A stretch of 64,000 nt of DNA, from positions 62,001 through 126,000 of the forward strand of contig CALJIG010000075.1 in NCBI GenBank assembly GCA_937974175.1, written 5' to 3'. The stretch is from an uncultured Ignavibacteria bacterium (GTDB lineage Bacteria; Bacteroidota; Ignavibacteria; Tepidaquicellales; Tepidaquicellaceae). The notes under the pieces were generated by a model. It was not told the origin of the DNA. It worked only from the letters and a program-made list of their open reading frames with translations, and did not search any database. The position numbers and the translations under genes are program-made. Positions 1-8,898 of this stretch are shown here, in pieces (position 1 is the stretch's first letter; every line of letters begins with the position of its first letter).

Positions 1-83
1 TCGGTTTTCCCCTGCGAAAACGCAAACGAAGAAGTTAATAATAAAACTAAAAGAATAAGGTTAATTTTTTTTAATATTTTCAT
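1..83 (-). CDS. N-terminus of a secreted protein (cut by left edge)
   Basis: An ATG at 83-81 on the minus strand opens a frame that stays open to the window edge, giving 27 residues. They form a classic Sec signal peptide: two-lysine N-region (MKILKK), a hydrophobic core rich in Leu and Ile, then a Ser/Phe/Ala region ending near FAFSQ, a likely signal peptidase I site. The mature protein lies outside the window, so its function is unknown. It is probably an exported or outer-membrane protein. Confidence 0.6.
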   Translation of the reverse strand, partial: MKILKKINLILLVLLLTSSFAFSQGKT

Positions 84-149
84 GAGGGTAAATTTATAAA
101 TGTTCATTAATTTTATAGACGAATAAAAACCTTCAATGGTTTCAATAAG

Positions 150-1364
150 CTATAGTTTAAGTTTTCGTAAATTTGGAAATTTTAGGGCAACTAATACCAC
201 CACTAATAAAGTCATGCAGCCGCCCAGTACAACAGATGGCACAGTGCCGAGAAGCTTGGCAGCAAAGCCGGACTCAAACGCACCGATTTCATTGGAGGAA
301 CCGATGAAAATACTATCCACAGATGAAACTCTTCCCTTCATATTTTCAGGAGTTTGCAGCTGCATTATTAAAGCGCGGATAACTACGCTTACCTGATCAA
401 ACGCTCCGCTTAATGCAAGGGCAAACAAGGATAAATAAAAATTTGTAGAGAGACCGAACGTAAGCATACACAAGCCGAATGCAAAAACCGTAACAAGTAA
501 ATTTCTTCCGGCATTATGTGTGAGCGGCTTGCGCGTCATTATTAATCCCATTACAACAGCGCCGATTGCAGGCGCAGCTCTTAAAGCCCCCAGACCTTGC
601 GGTCCGACTTTTAAAATTTCCGAGGCGAATACGGGCAGCAATGCAACTGCTCCGCCGAAGAGCACTGCAAATAAATCCAGAGTAATTGCGCTGAGAATAA
701 ATTTATTTTTGAAAACAAACTTTACTCCGGCGGAAATACTTTCTTTAAGCGATTCGGCAGCATCATATATTGGCAGAGGTTTCTTTTTTATAAGCACAAC
801 AAATATGAGTGATACAGTTGTGAGGAAGACGTCAGTTGAATATGAGGCAATAACTCCGTAAAAGCCGTAAATTAAACCACCGATTGCAGGACCTGCAACT
901 GCGCCTATCTGCCAGTTAGTAGTGCTCCATGAAACTGCTTTCGGGTAAAGCTCTCTTGGGATTATCTGCGCAAGGAATGCAAAGTTAGCAGGACTTAAAA
1001 ATCCGCGACCAATGCCGCTTAAAAAAATCACTCCGTAAATTAAATATAATTTATTGGAAACTATTGTAGGTGAAATATTTGCAGAGATAATTAAAAGAGA
1101 GACTGAACATATAAGCATTATAGCTGATGCGAAGAAGACGATTTTTTTCCTGTCGTTCCTATCTGCAACGTGACCTGCATATAAAGAAACAGAAAGCGAT
1201 GGAATTGCCTCTGCGAGTCCGATAAGCCCCAGTGAAAACGGGTCTTTTGTGATTTCATAAATCTGCCAGCCTACAATAACTGCCTGCATTTGTGTTGCAA
1301 GCATCATGCTCAGACGTGCAAGGAGATAGAATTTAAATTCAGGAATTTTAAGAGGAGAAAGCAA
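150..1364 (-). CDS. MFS transporter, DHA3/EntS-like
   Basis: A 404-residue integral membrane protein with about 12 hydrophobic segments. The N-terminal half has the features of the MFS_3/DHA3 drug and siderophore exporters: an ARLSMMLATQMQ first helix and AGHVADRNDRKK as the loop 2-3 motif. These are proton-driven inner-membrane exporters; the substrate cannot be read from sequence. The start is TTG, two bases downstream of the stop of the PIN toxin gene, and keeps the conserved PEF-YLLARL opening. The tight spacing suggests co-transcription with the toxin pair. No other transport component is adjacent. Confidence 0.85.
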   Translation of the reverse strand: MLSPLKIPEFKFYLLARLSMMLATQMQAVIVGWQIYEITKDPFSLGLIGLAEAIPSLSVSLYAGHVADRNDRKKIVFFASAIMLICSVSLLIISANISPTIVSNKLYLIYGVIFLSGIGRGFLSPANFAFLAQIIPRELYPKAVSWSTTNWQIGAVAGPAIGGLIYGFYGVIASYSTDVFLTTVSLIFVVLIKKKPLPIYDAAESLKESISAGVKFVFKNKFILSAITLDLFAVLFGGAVALLPVFASEILKVGPQGLGALRAAPAIGAVVMGLIMTRKPLTHNAGRNLLVTVFAFGLCMLTFGLSTNFYLSLFALALSGAFDQVSVVIRALIMQLQTPENMKGRVSSVDSIFIGSSNEIGAFESGFAAKLLGTVPSVVLGGCMTLLVVVLVALKFPNLRKLKL

Positions 1365-1366
1365 AC

Positions 1367-1753
1367 TTATTCTAAAGTTAATTTTAACTTATAATTTTTA
1401 AATTTGCTATCGTTTGAAAGTAATAAATAATCTCCGCATATCGCTTGTGAAATTATCATTCTATCAAATGGATCTGAATGATGATAGGGTAATTCTAATA
1501 GCACCTGAAGATCATTCACATCAAATTGAAGTATTTTAAAATTGTTTAATAAAAGAATTGACTCAATTTCATTTAAGGTAAGATTAAAATTGAGCTTTCC
1601 AAGGCTTTTTTTGATTGTGATTTCCCATAAGCTTACGATGCTGAGAAATACGTCGTTTGAATTATCACTAATTAATTGAACAAAATTATTTGTAAGCTTA
1701 GGATTACTTTCCGCATACCATATTAATATTTGAGTATCAATCAGAAGTTTCAT
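1367..1753 (-). CDS. PIN-domain ribonuclease toxin, VapC-like
   Basis: A 128-residue PIN domain with the expected acidic residues: D6 in the LLIDTQ start, E44 in SLWEIT, D94/D97 in HHSDPFDRM and D115 in LLSND. The HHSDPFDRM form is typical of the PilT-N/VapC branch paired with DUF2281 antitoxins. Such proteins are Mg-dependent endoribonucleases that cut tRNA or rRNA when the antitoxin is lost. The start codon overlaps the stop of the upstream gene as ATGA, the translational coupling usual in type II toxin-antitoxin pairs. All catalytic acids are present, so it looks active. The RNA target is unknown. Confidence 0.85.
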   Translation of the reverse strand: MKLLIDTQILIWYAESNPKLTNNFVQLISDNSNDVFLSIVSLWEITIKKSLGKLNFNLTLNEIESILLLNNFKILQFDVNDLQVLLELPYHHSDPFDRMIISQAICGDYLLLSNDSKFKNYKLKLTLE

Positions 1754-1956
1754 TTACTATAATCTGAAAATTCTTTTAACGGTTCGTTGAAATCTTCAGA
1801 AACAAAAGTAAATATATTTTTCCCAAAGCCTGGTTTTCGTTTTTTGGAACCCCCGCTTTCAGTGTTTTTTAGATCTAATAATTTCTTAATTTCATTTGAA
1901 TCTTTTAGACTTAAAATCCAATCAATTAGTTCTATTTTAGATGTTTCTAAGTTCAT
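1750..1956 (-). CDS. DUF2281-type antitoxin
   Basis: A 68-residue protein directly upstream of and overlapping the PIN toxin (ATGA at 1753-1750). The C-terminal half, KKRKPGFGKNIFTFVSEDF followed by NEPLKEF, matches the DUF2281 pattern: a Gly/Lys linker, then a short amphipathic segment that enters the toxin active site. An upstream in-frame TTG (1998) would add 14 residues. I prefer the ATG at 1956 because the extra residues are not family-like. It probably neutralises the toxin and represses the pair, but no clear DNA-binding domain is visible. Confidence 0.75.
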   Translation of the reverse strand: MNLETSKIELIDWILSLKDSNEIKKLLDLKNTESGGSKKRKPGFGKNIFTFVSEDFNEPLKEFSDYSK

Positions 1957-2020
1957 ATAATTTATTTGAAAGTAATTTATATATATTAGACTATCCAAAA
2001 AATACTATTTTTTTTCAATT

Positions 2021-2593
2021 ATGAAAGTGGAGATTTTACCGTACAACCCTCAATGGAAAAATAAATTTGAAGAGGAGAAGAAACTTCTATCTGAATTGCT
2101 GAAGGAGTTTAATACGGTAATAGAACATATAGGAAGCACAGCAATAGAAGGACTTGGCGCAAAGCCGGTTGTGGATATACAAATCGGGATGAGAAAATAT
2201 GAAGATTTGGATTTAATGGTGGACAAAGTGATAGCGGCCGGATATGTGTATTATAAAAAGTATGAAGAAGTTCTTCCCGATAGAAGATATTTTGTAAAAG
2301 CTGCAAATCCTAACAATGATATATTACCGAAAGTTTTATATACTTATGAAGATAATTTTGACCGCAAAGAGCATCCGCATTTGTTTCATATTCATACAGT
2401 GGAATTAGACAGTGACTGGTGGCGAAGGCACATTGCATTCAGAGATTATTTAAGAAGTAATGACGACGCGAGAGATGAATATTATAAATTAAAAGTTGAC
2501 TTGTCAAGAAAAGAATGGGAAGATAAGAACGATTACACGGATGCAAAAACTGAATTTGTAAAATCAATTGAGAAACTAGCAGGGCATGCATAA
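2021..2593 (+). CDS. GrpB/UPF0157 family protein
   Basis: A 190-residue protein with the hallmark GrpB/UPF0157 opening: YNPQW near the start, HIGSTAIEGLGAKPVVDI around residues 37-54, then a conserved H-L-H-x-H block (HPHLFHIHTVE). The fold is related to nucleotidyltransferases (the GST and VDI segments sit where the catalytic GS and DxD lie), and the biochemical role is not firmly established. It is the first gene of a rightward run of three closely spaced genes, 8 bases before the dehydrogenase, and diverges from the toxin-antitoxin pair. Confidence 0.85.
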   Translation: MKVEILPYNPQWKNKFEEEKKLLSELLKEFNTVIEHIGSTAIEGLGAKPVVDIQIGMRKYEDLDLMVDKVIAAGYVYYKKYEEVLPDRRYFVKAANPNNDILPKVLYTYEDNFDRKEHPHLFHIHTVELDSDWWRRHIAFRDYLRSNDDARDEYYKLKVDLSRKEWEDKNDYTDAKTEFVKSIEKLAGHA

Positions 2594-2601
2594 ACAATAA
2601 A

Positions 2602-3630
2602 ATGAACAATCAAATAAATATTCTTTTTCTATGGAAGCCGGAAGAAGTACTTCTGAACTATTTAAAAGAAGGATTGAAAAAATTTCCCAATCTTGAATTC
2701 TTTGTTCCGGATAAAGAAACAAATGGAGAGGTTAAAATGGAATATTATAGTAAAGCAGATATTATAATCGGATGGAAACCGAATGAAGAATATATAAAAG
2801 AAGCTAAGAACTTAAAGCTGTTTATAAATCCCGGTGCGGGAGTGAAACATTTGATAAAATTGTTTAAAGAATTGAATGCAGATAGAAAAATTACTTTAGT
2901 TAACGGGCACGGTAACTCATATTTCACTGCGCAGCATGGAGTTGCTTTGCTGCTATCACTGATGAATAAAATTGTTCCTCACCATAACTGGATGAAGGAA
3001 GGCAAATGGAGATTGGGTGATGAGGAAGCCGTTTCAATTCCGCTTAGAGATAGAAAAGTTGGCTTGCTTGGCTACGGAGCAATAAATAAAAAAATTCATA
3101 AGTTCCTATCGGGATTTGATGTTGAGTTCCATATTCTGAAGCGTTCATGGAACGGTGGAGAGATAACCAAAGAGAAAAAATATTTGCCTGAGCAGCTGCA
3201 TGAATTTCTTGCTGAAGTTGATACATTGATAATTGCATTACCTGATACAGATGAAACGAATAATCTTATTAATGCAAAAGAATTAGAAGTGTTTGGTAAA
3301 AATAAAAATTCCGTGCTTGTAAACATTGCAAGAGGTGCAATTATAAACGAAGAAGCACTTTACAATGCGTTAAAAAATAGCAACATAGCCGGCGCAGCAT
3401 TAGATGTCTGGTATAATTATAATCCCGATGCTGTTGACGATAAAAAATATCCATACGATTCTGAAAAGTTTCCCTTCCATGAGTTGGACAATATAATCCT
3501 CTCACCGCATAGAGCAGCTTCACCTCATGATGATTTAAAAAGATGGGATGAAGTAATTGAAAACATCTCACGCTTTGCAAAAGGTGAAAAAGAATTTATA
3601 AACGTAGTTGATATAGAAAAGGGATATTAA
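2602..3630 (+). CDS. D-isomer 2-hydroxyacid dehydrogenase family protein
   Basis: A 342-residue NAD(P)-dependent oxidoreductase. The cofactor-binding Rossmann motif is GLLGYGAINKKI (about residues 154-165). Later come the substrate-site segment NIARGAIINEEAL, with its catalytic-region Arg, and the catalytic His in ILSPHRAA. The N-terminal substrate domain contains NPGAGVKHL and GNSYFTAQHGVALLL. The family oxidises or reduces D-2-hydroxyacids; the substrate is not apparent. It follows GrpB by 8 bases and precedes the deacetylase-like gene by 9, so the three are probably one transcript. Confidence 0.85.
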   Translation: MNNQINILFLWKPEEVLLNYLKEGLKKFPNLEFFVPDKETNGEVKMEYYSKADIIIGWKPNEEYIKEAKNLKLFINPGAGVKHLIKLFKELNADRKITLVNGHGNSYFTAQHGVALLLSLMNKIVPHHNWMKEGKWRLGDEEAVSIPLRDRKVGLLGYGAINKKIHKFLSGFDVEFHILKRSWNGGEITKEKKYLPEQLHEFLAEVDTLIIALPDTDETNNLINAKELEVFGKNKNSVLVNIARGAIINEEALYNALKNSNIAGAALDVWYNYNPDAVDDKKYPYDSEKFPFHELDNIILSPHRAASPHDDLKRWDEVIENISRFAKGEKEFINVVDIEKGY

Positions 3631-3639
3631 GAAAAGATA

Positions 3640-4548
3640 TTGAGCAAGCTGAAAGTTTTTTATACAGATAAGTACAGAGTACCATTGCCTGAAGGACATA
3701 GATTTCCTATGAAAAAGTATCGGCTAACCCGCGAGTATCTTCTTGCCGATAATATTCTCAATGAATCCGAATTATATGAACCTGACATAGCAACAGCAGA
3801 TGAAATTTTGTTATGCCACTCGGAAGACTATTACGAATCATTCAGAACAGGCTCAATCGATGAGAAAGCAATACGTAAGCTAGGCCTTCCGTGGAGCTAT
3901 GATTTATTTCTTCGCTCACTTGCATCAGTCGGCGGCTCACTAGCTTCCGCAAAATCTGCTTTTGAGAATGGTGTTGCAGGAAATTTATCGGGTGGTACGC
4001 ATCATGCATTCAAAGAGCACGGCGAAGGATATTGTGTCTTCAATGACTTTGCAATTGTCAGCACTTACCTTCAAAAAAATAATCTTGCTAAAAATATTGC
4101 AATCATAGATTTAGATGTTCATCAGGGAAACGGGACGTCATCAATTCTAAAAGACAATACAAATGTTTTTATACTGGATATGCATGGCGAGAAAAACTAT
4201 CCATATGAAAAAATCCCCTCAACTCTTGATGTACGTTTACCCGATAATACCAATGATGAACATTACTTATCGATTCTTGAAAATAAACTTGAAGTAATTT
4301 TTGATTTCGAGCCTGATATTGTTTTATATCTTGCAGGAGTTGACCCGCTGAGAGAAGACGCGCTAGGTAGACTTGCATTAACAAAAGCCGGGTTACGTGA
4401 AAGAGATTATATGGTTTTAAATGAATGTAAGAAAAGAAATATACCTGTATCGATTGCGCTTGGCGGCGGATATGCTAAGCCGATTGAATTAACGGTAGAA
4501 TGTTATGCACAGACTTATGAAGTAGTGAAAGAAGTTTTTAGTTTTTAA
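3640..4548 (+). CDS. Histone deacetylase-like amidohydrolase (AcuC/HdaH-type)
   Basis: A 302-residue zinc deacetylase of the HDAC superfamily. Visible catalytic residues are the His pair in GGTHHAF (H121, H122), the zinc ligands in IDLDVHQGNGT (D159, H161) and a third Asp in LAGVDPLRED. Bacterial members remove acetyl groups from acetylated lysines, polyamines or other amides. The short form and YRLTREYLL start resemble the HdaH/class IV-like group more than AcuC. The start is TTG nine bases after the dehydrogenase stop. The 3' end overlaps the convergent hydrolase gene by 11 bases. Confidence 0.82.
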   Translation: MSKLKVFYTDKYRVPLPEGHRFPMKKYRLTREYLLADNILNESELYEPDIATADEILLCHSEDYYESFRTGSIDEKAIRKLGLPWSYDLFLRSLASVGGSLASAKSAFENGVAGNLSGGTHHAFKEHGEGYCVFNDFAIVSTYLQKNNLAKNIAIIDLDVHQGNGTSSILKDNTNVFILDMHGEKNYPYEKIPSTLDVRLPDNTNDEHYLSILENKLEVIFDFEPDIVLYLAGVDPLREDALGRLALTKAGLRERDYMVLNECKKRNIPVSIALGGGYAKPIELTVECYAQTYEVVKEVFSF

Positions 4549-5377
4549 TAAATTTAATCGATTCCTCTATTACATTATCAAACGCCTTTGATGTTCCTTC
4601 AAAAGGATGCACAACTCCGAATGTATGCCCCGTTTTTTCTATTAATTTATACTGAGTCTTTTCTTTATTGCTTACGGAGTGAAGTGTTTCTGCATTGGAG
4701 TAATCAACGGATAAATCCTGCTCGCCGTGAAGAATTAAAACAGGCACATCAATTCTTTTCATCGCTTCCTGAATGTCTAATCTTTCTTTATTGGTTTCTA
4801 AATCTTCAAGCAGAGAGATATCCATTCTCATTATTTGTCCCGTGCGCGAGTTAGGCTCCTCTATATATCCCTTTTCTTTCCATTCTTTCTTTTTTCTGTC
4901 CGTATATCTGTCATAATAAGAAACGGCAGCAAGAGTGATTAATTTTTTAACGCGTTTATCCTGTGAGGTTTTTAGAATAACACAGCCTCCACCGCGTGAG
5001 TGACCTATAAGAGTCAAGGTTCCAAAATCATAATTGTAGTTATCTCGGTTATCGTCAAAATAATCTATAATGTTACCAAGGTCGTCAAGCTCTCTTGAGA
5101 AAGTATTTTTTGCGAATAGTTCAAGGCGTGTGAAGTGAACAAGTTCATCCTCTTTTTCACCAACTCCGTTATAGGAGAAATTAAAGCTTACTACAAAAAA
5201 TCCTGCTTCGGCAAGCTTATCTGTCATATAAGGAAATCCGCCCCAGTCTTTAAATCCTTTAAAGCCGTGAACAAAAATTACGAGCGGCAAATTTTTTTTG
5301 CTTTCGTCGTATCGTATATCTGTAGTAAGATTAGCGCCATACTCATTTTTTATATTAAAACTTTTTTTTGTTATCAT
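4538..5377 (-). CDS. Alpha/beta hydrolase (dienelactone hydrolase-like)
   Basis: A 279-residue alpha/beta hydrolase. The strand-turn HGFKGFKDWGG near residues 36-46 supplies the oxyanion region. The nucleophile elbow is GHSRGGG (Ser about 127), followed by ILHGEQDLSV (acid) and KTGHTFGV (His). There is no signal peptide, so it is cytoplasmic. The HGFKG and GHSRGG signatures are like those of uncharacterised serine hydrolases of Bacteroidota. The substrate is unknown. It lies 18 bases downstream of yqgE on the same strand and is probably co-transcribed with it. Confidence 0.85.
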   Translation of the reverse strand: MITKKSFNIKNEYGANLTTDIRYDESKKNLPLVIFVHGFKGFKDWGGFPYMTDKLAEAGFFVVSFNFSYNGVGEKEDELVHFTRLELFAKNTFSRELDDLGNIIDYFDDNRDNYNYDFGTLTLIGHSRGGGCVILKTSQDKRVKKLITLAAVSYYDRYTDRKKKEWKEKGYIEEPNSRTGQIMRMDISLLEDLETNKERLDIQEAMKRIDVPVLILHGEQDLSVDYSNAETLHSVSNKEKTQYKLIEKTGHTFGVVHPFEGTSKAFDNVIEESIKFIKN

Positions 5378-5395
5378 TGTAATAAAATGTAAAAA

Positions 5396-5947
5396 TTAAT
5401 TTAAACTAGGATCTTCAGGGAAGCTTGCCATCACTGCATATTTTTTGCCGAGCTTCTTCATCACTTCGGCCCACATTGAATCAGGATTTTCAGTAAAGAT
5501 AACTTCTTCCTTTGCATCGGCCACTACCCATGAGTTTTCCTTCTGCTCAAAGCCGAGCTGGCCTTCATCCCATCCACAGTAGCCGACAAGAAAAATAAAA
5601 TCCTCTGCTTTTATTGCACTAACACTCATAAGAGTTTTTAGTTCTTCAAAACTTCCGCCCCAGTAAATTCCGTCGGCGATTTCTATACTATTCTCAATCG
5701 GTTTACCTCTGTGAATGAACTGCAATGTATTCGGCTGCACCGGACCTCCAAAGTAAACAGGTGCATCAAAATCGGGGAAGTCCACAACAACATCGTTCAG
5801 AGATAATTCTGTTTTTTTATTTATAATAAAGCCCATTGTTCCCTGTTCGTTATGCTCACATAGCAGTACAACAGAGCGTTTGAAATTAGGGTCTTGCATA
5901 AATGGTTCGGCGAGAAGTAGTTTTCCTTTTTCAGGTTGGTGAATCAT
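5396..5947 (-). CDS. YqgE/AlgH family protein (UPF0301)
   Basis: A 183-residue full-length YqgE/AlgH protein. Family landmarks are GKLLLAEPFMQDPNFKRSVVLL at the start, GTMGFIINKK, YFGGPV and the GYCGWDEGQL block near residues 122-131. These proteins are widespread and cytoplasmic; their role is not settled despite the AlgH name. The gene is preceded by the 329-base non-coding stretch at 5948-6276 and followed closely by the hydrolase gene. Confidence 0.9.
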   Translation of the reverse strand: MIHQPEKGKLLLAEPFMQDPNFKRSVVLLCEHNEQGTMGFIINKKTELSLNDVVVDFPDFDAPVYFGGPVQPNTLQFIHRGKPIENSIEIADGIYWGGSFEELKTLMSVSAIKAEDFIFLVGYCGWDEGQLGFEQKENSWVVADAKEEVIFTENPDSMWAEVMKKLGKKYAVMASFPEDPSLN

Positions 5948-6041
5948 AATTAATCTTTTTTATCGTTTTTTGTCAACTTTTATAAAATATAAATTCATAA
6001 GCAAAGAGGCAAATAAGAAATTTTTTTGCTGACATTTTTTA

Positions 6042-6175
6042 AAGGAACACAGATGTACATGATTATGGATGATGTCACAGATGAACTTGAAAATTCAGTA
6101 TTACATTGAAATGTGGAAGCAGAGTTGATTCTCTTATCAGTGAAATCATAATTATCATAAAAATCTGTGTTCCTT
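6042..6175. repeat. Inverted repeat with CACAGAT arms in the yqgE-icd intergenic region
   Basis: Within the 329-base gap 5948-6276, AAGGAACACAGAT at 6042-6054 is matched by its exact reverse complement ATCTGTGTTCCTT at 6163-6175 (13 of 13), separated by 108 bases with no convincing ORF. The core CACAGAT resembles the CACAGAG arms of the palindromes at 30483, 61860 and 62425, so this is probably a diverged member of the same dispersed family. I saw no tRNA or other RNA gene in the gap. Confidence 0.7.
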
Positions 6176-6276
6176 GTATAAGCGGAGTCAGAAATATTAG
6201 ATTTTATCTCTCTCCCAGATTGATTATTTTACAACTTCAAATTTAATAATCACATCAAAACTCAGAAAGGTTAATC

Positions 6277-7716
6277 ATGTCTGGAAATACACCAATAACA
6301 GTTGCATATGGAGACGGAATCGGACCGGAAATTATGCAGGCTACACTTGATATTATGCTTGCCGCAGGCGCAAAGCTTGATATAGAAGTTATAGAGATCG
6401 GCGAAAAAGTTTACCTTGCAGGAAATGCAACAGGTATCGAGCAAAGCTCATGGGACTCTCTCAGAAAAACAAAAGTTTTTTTGAAAGCTCCTATCACAAC
6501 TCCGCAGGGCGGCGGATATAAAAGCCTTAACGTAGCTACGAGAAAAACTCTCGGTCTTTATGCAAATATAAGACCTTGCGTAAGCTATCATCCTTACGTT
6601 TCCACGAAGCATCCTGTGATGGATGTTGTTATCGTGAGAGAAAATGAAGAAGACTTATATGCAGGTATTGAGCACAGACAGACTAACGATGTTTACCAGT
6701 GCCTGAAATTAATTTCACGCCCCGGCTGCGAAAAAATTATCAGATATGCTTTTGAGTATGCTAAGGCAAACAACAGAAAAAAAGTTACATGCTTTATGAA
6801 AGATAATATCATGAAGATGACAGACGGATTATTTCATAAAGTATTCGATGAAATAGCTGCTGAGTATCCTGATATTATAAATGAAAACTGGATTATCGAT
6901 ATCGGTGCTGCTAAGATGGCAACATCACCTGAAGATTTTGATGTTATCGTAATGGAAAATTTATACGGCGATATTTTATCGGACGTTGCTGCGCAGATGA
7001 CCGGTTCAGTCGGGCTTGCAGGCTCGGCAAATATCGGTGATAACTTTGCAATGTTTGAAGCTATTCACGGTTCAGCACCACGTAGAGCAGGACAAAATCT
7101 TGCAAACCCTACCGGACTTCTTTTAGGCGCTGTGCTTATGTTAAATCATATAGGGCAATCAGATGTTGCAACTAACGTTCACAACGCATGGCTCAAAACT
7201 ATGGAAGACGGTGTTCATACATATGATATTTTTAAAGAAGGAATCAGCAAGGAGAAAGTCGGCACAAAAGAATTTGCTCAGGCAGTTATTGCAAGAGTCG
7301 GACAGAAGCCTTCAATCCTCAAAGCTGTTAACTATAACAACATCGATAGAAAAGATATTATATCAAAAAAATATGTGCCTACTAAACAAAGAAAAGATTT
7401 AGTCGGCGTTGATGTATTCTTTGACTGGACTGCGGGCAAGGCAGATGACTTAGGCGCAATGCTTAGCAAAATTACTGCAGGCGGATTACAATTAAAATTA
7501 ATCAGCAACAGAGGCGTTACAGTCTGGCCTGATGCGCCGGGAGATATTTTCTGTTCAGATCACTGGAGAGGAAGATATTTCTCAGAGAATAAAGGAGAGA
7601 TAATTAAAAACTCCGATATCATTGCATTGCTTGATAAACTTCACGAAGGCGGATTTGATTTCATTAAAACTGAAAATCTTTACAACTTCGACGGCGAAGC
7701 CGGATATTCTTCCTAA
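6277..7716 (+). CDS. icd: NADP-dependent isocitrate dehydrogenase
   Basis: A 479-residue isocitrate/isopropylmalate dehydrogenase family enzyme. Landmarks are AYGDGIGPEIM (residues 9-19), the substrate-phosphate segment SLNVATRKTLGLYANIRP, VVIVRENEEDLYAGIEH, the metal-binding Asp block ENLYGDILSD and the cofactor segment EAIHGSAPRRAGQ. It converts isocitrate to 2-oxoglutarate in the TCA cycle. It is longer than the E. coli enzyme (416) because of a C-terminal domain after about residue 335, as in the Thermus-type long form. The start has a good AGAAAGG ribosome site. It stands alone, with a terminator about 45 bases downstream. Confidence 0.9.
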   Translation: MSGNTPITVAYGDGIGPEIMQATLDIMLAAGAKLDIEVIEIGEKVYLAGNATGIEQSSWDSLRKTKVFLKAPITTPQGGGYKSLNVATRKTLGLYANIRPCVSYHPYVSTKHPVMDVVIVRENEEDLYAGIEHRQTNDVYQCLKLISRPGCEKIIRYAFEYAKANNRKKVTCFMKDNIMKMTDGLFHKVFDEIAAEYPDIINENWIIDIGAAKMATSPEDFDVIVMENLYGDILSDVAAQMTGSVGLAGSANIGDNFAMFEAIHGSAPRRAGQNLANPTGLLLGAVLMLNHIGQSDVATNVHNAWLKTMEDGVHTYDIFKEGISKEKVGTKEFAQAVIARVGQKPSILKAVNYNNIDRKDIISKKYVPTKQRKDLVGVDVFFDWTAGKADDLGAMLSKITAGGLQLKLISNRGVTVWPDAPGDIFCSDHWRGRYFSENKGEIIKNSDIIALLDKLHEGGFDFIKTENLYNFDGEAGYSS

Positions 7717-7757
7717 TTGAAATAAAACATTTGAAATAAAATATTTCTATATAAAAC

Positions 7758-7791
7758 AAAAGGCGTTCAAATTATTTTGAGCGCCTTTTTT
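7758..7791 (+). terminator. Rho-independent terminator of icd
   Basis: GGCGTTCAAA and TTTTGAGCGCC pair as a stem with one G-U wobble around a short AT loop, followed by a run of T. It is about 45 bases after the icd stop and separates icd from the convergent polyprenyl synthase gene. Confidence 0.85.
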
Positions 7792-7869
7792 GTATAAATT
7801 AAAATTATTATTTTCGAAGTATCGGCTAACAGTTTCTGTTAATTGATAATTACTAATTGTTAATTGAAA

Positions 7870-8838
7870 TTAGTGTTCTCTTATCTCTAAAAAATCCACA
7901 AGCTTCAATAAAGATTTTTTCGTTTCTGTTTCTTTAAAGATGCAGATTGCTTCTTTTGCCTTAAGCGAATATTCTTTTATTTTATTCTGAGTATATTCCA
8001 TTCCTCCGTATTCATAAACAAAATCATGTACGATATCGAATTTTTTCTTTGAATCACTCTTAATCAGCTTCATTATCTCTGCAGATTTTTTCTTCGGAGC
8101 GTTATTTAATGAAATTATTAAAGGCAGGGTAAATTTCTTTTCTTTCAAATCATTGCCGACTGACTTACCGAGTAGTTTTTTTCTTCCTGCGTAATCTAAG
8201 TAATCATCCTGTAACTGAAACGCTATTCCGAGATTCTCTCCGAATACTCCAAGTCTTTCAACATGCTCTTCATTTGAAGTCGCACTTAATGCTCCCATTT
8301 TGCAGCAGGACTTTAATAATGATGCAGTCTTATCTTTAATAACTTTAAAGTAAGTTTCTTCAGTAGCATCGAAGTTACGCGCTTTTTGTATTTGAAGAAG
8401 CTCGCCTTCACTCATGCTCTTCACCGCTTCAGATGTGTATTGCAAAAAAGTATGTTCTTTCGCTTCAACAGCCAGCAGAAGTCCGCTTGAAAGAAGATAA
8501 TCTCCTATAAGAACGGCAGCTTTGTTTTTCCAAACGGCATTTATAGATGCAATGCCTCTTCTTGTTTTTGCTTCATCAACAACGTCATCGTGAATCAATG
8601 TTGCTGTATGAAGAAGTTCTACAAGATTTGCTGCGACGTATGTCCGTTCGTTTACATTACCAACAAGCTTTGCAGAAAGAATCACAAGTATAGGTCTTAT
8701 CTTCTTTCCTTTTTGCTTAAGAAGATACTTTGTGATAAGATCAATTAATGCTACATTGGATTTTAAAACTTTAGAGAATTGTTCCTGAAAATATTCAAGC
8801 TCTTCGGTTATCGGTATTGATATATCTTTTAAATTCAT
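7870..8838 (-). CDS. Polyprenyl diphosphate synthase (octaprenyl/heptaprenyl type)
   Basis: A 322-residue trans-prenyltransferase. It carries both Asp-rich motifs: the first at residues 84-88 in LIHDDVVDEAKTRRG and the second in FQLQDDYLDYAG near residue 212, plus the GKKIRP and LLHTATL segments. It condenses isopentenyl diphosphate onto an allylic primer to make a long prenyl chain, most likely the quinone side chain. Chain length cannot be set from sequence alone. It is the last gene of the minus-strand cluster with tatC, glyA and rpiB, 60 bases after tatC. Confidence 0.88.
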   Translation of the reverse strand: MNLKDISIPITEELEYFQEQFSKVLKSNVALIDLITKYLLKQKGKKIRPILVILSAKLVGNVNERTYVAANLVELLHTATLIHDDVVDEAKTRRGIASINAVWKNKAAVLIGDYLLSSGLLLAVEAKEHTFLQYTSEAVKSMSEGELLQIQKARNFDATEETYFKVIKDKTASLLKSCCKMGALSATSNEEHVERLGVFGENLGIAFQLQDDYLDYAGRKKLLGKSVGNDLKEKKFTLPLIISLNNAPKKKSAEIMKLIKSDSKKKFDIVHDFVYEYGGMEYTQNKIKEYSLKAKEAICIFKETETKKSLLKLVDFLEIREH

Positions 8839-8898
8839 CTTAGCTCTGCATTGAAATCTTTACAAATGCAGAAAAATTATTTTAAGTTATAAATTAAA

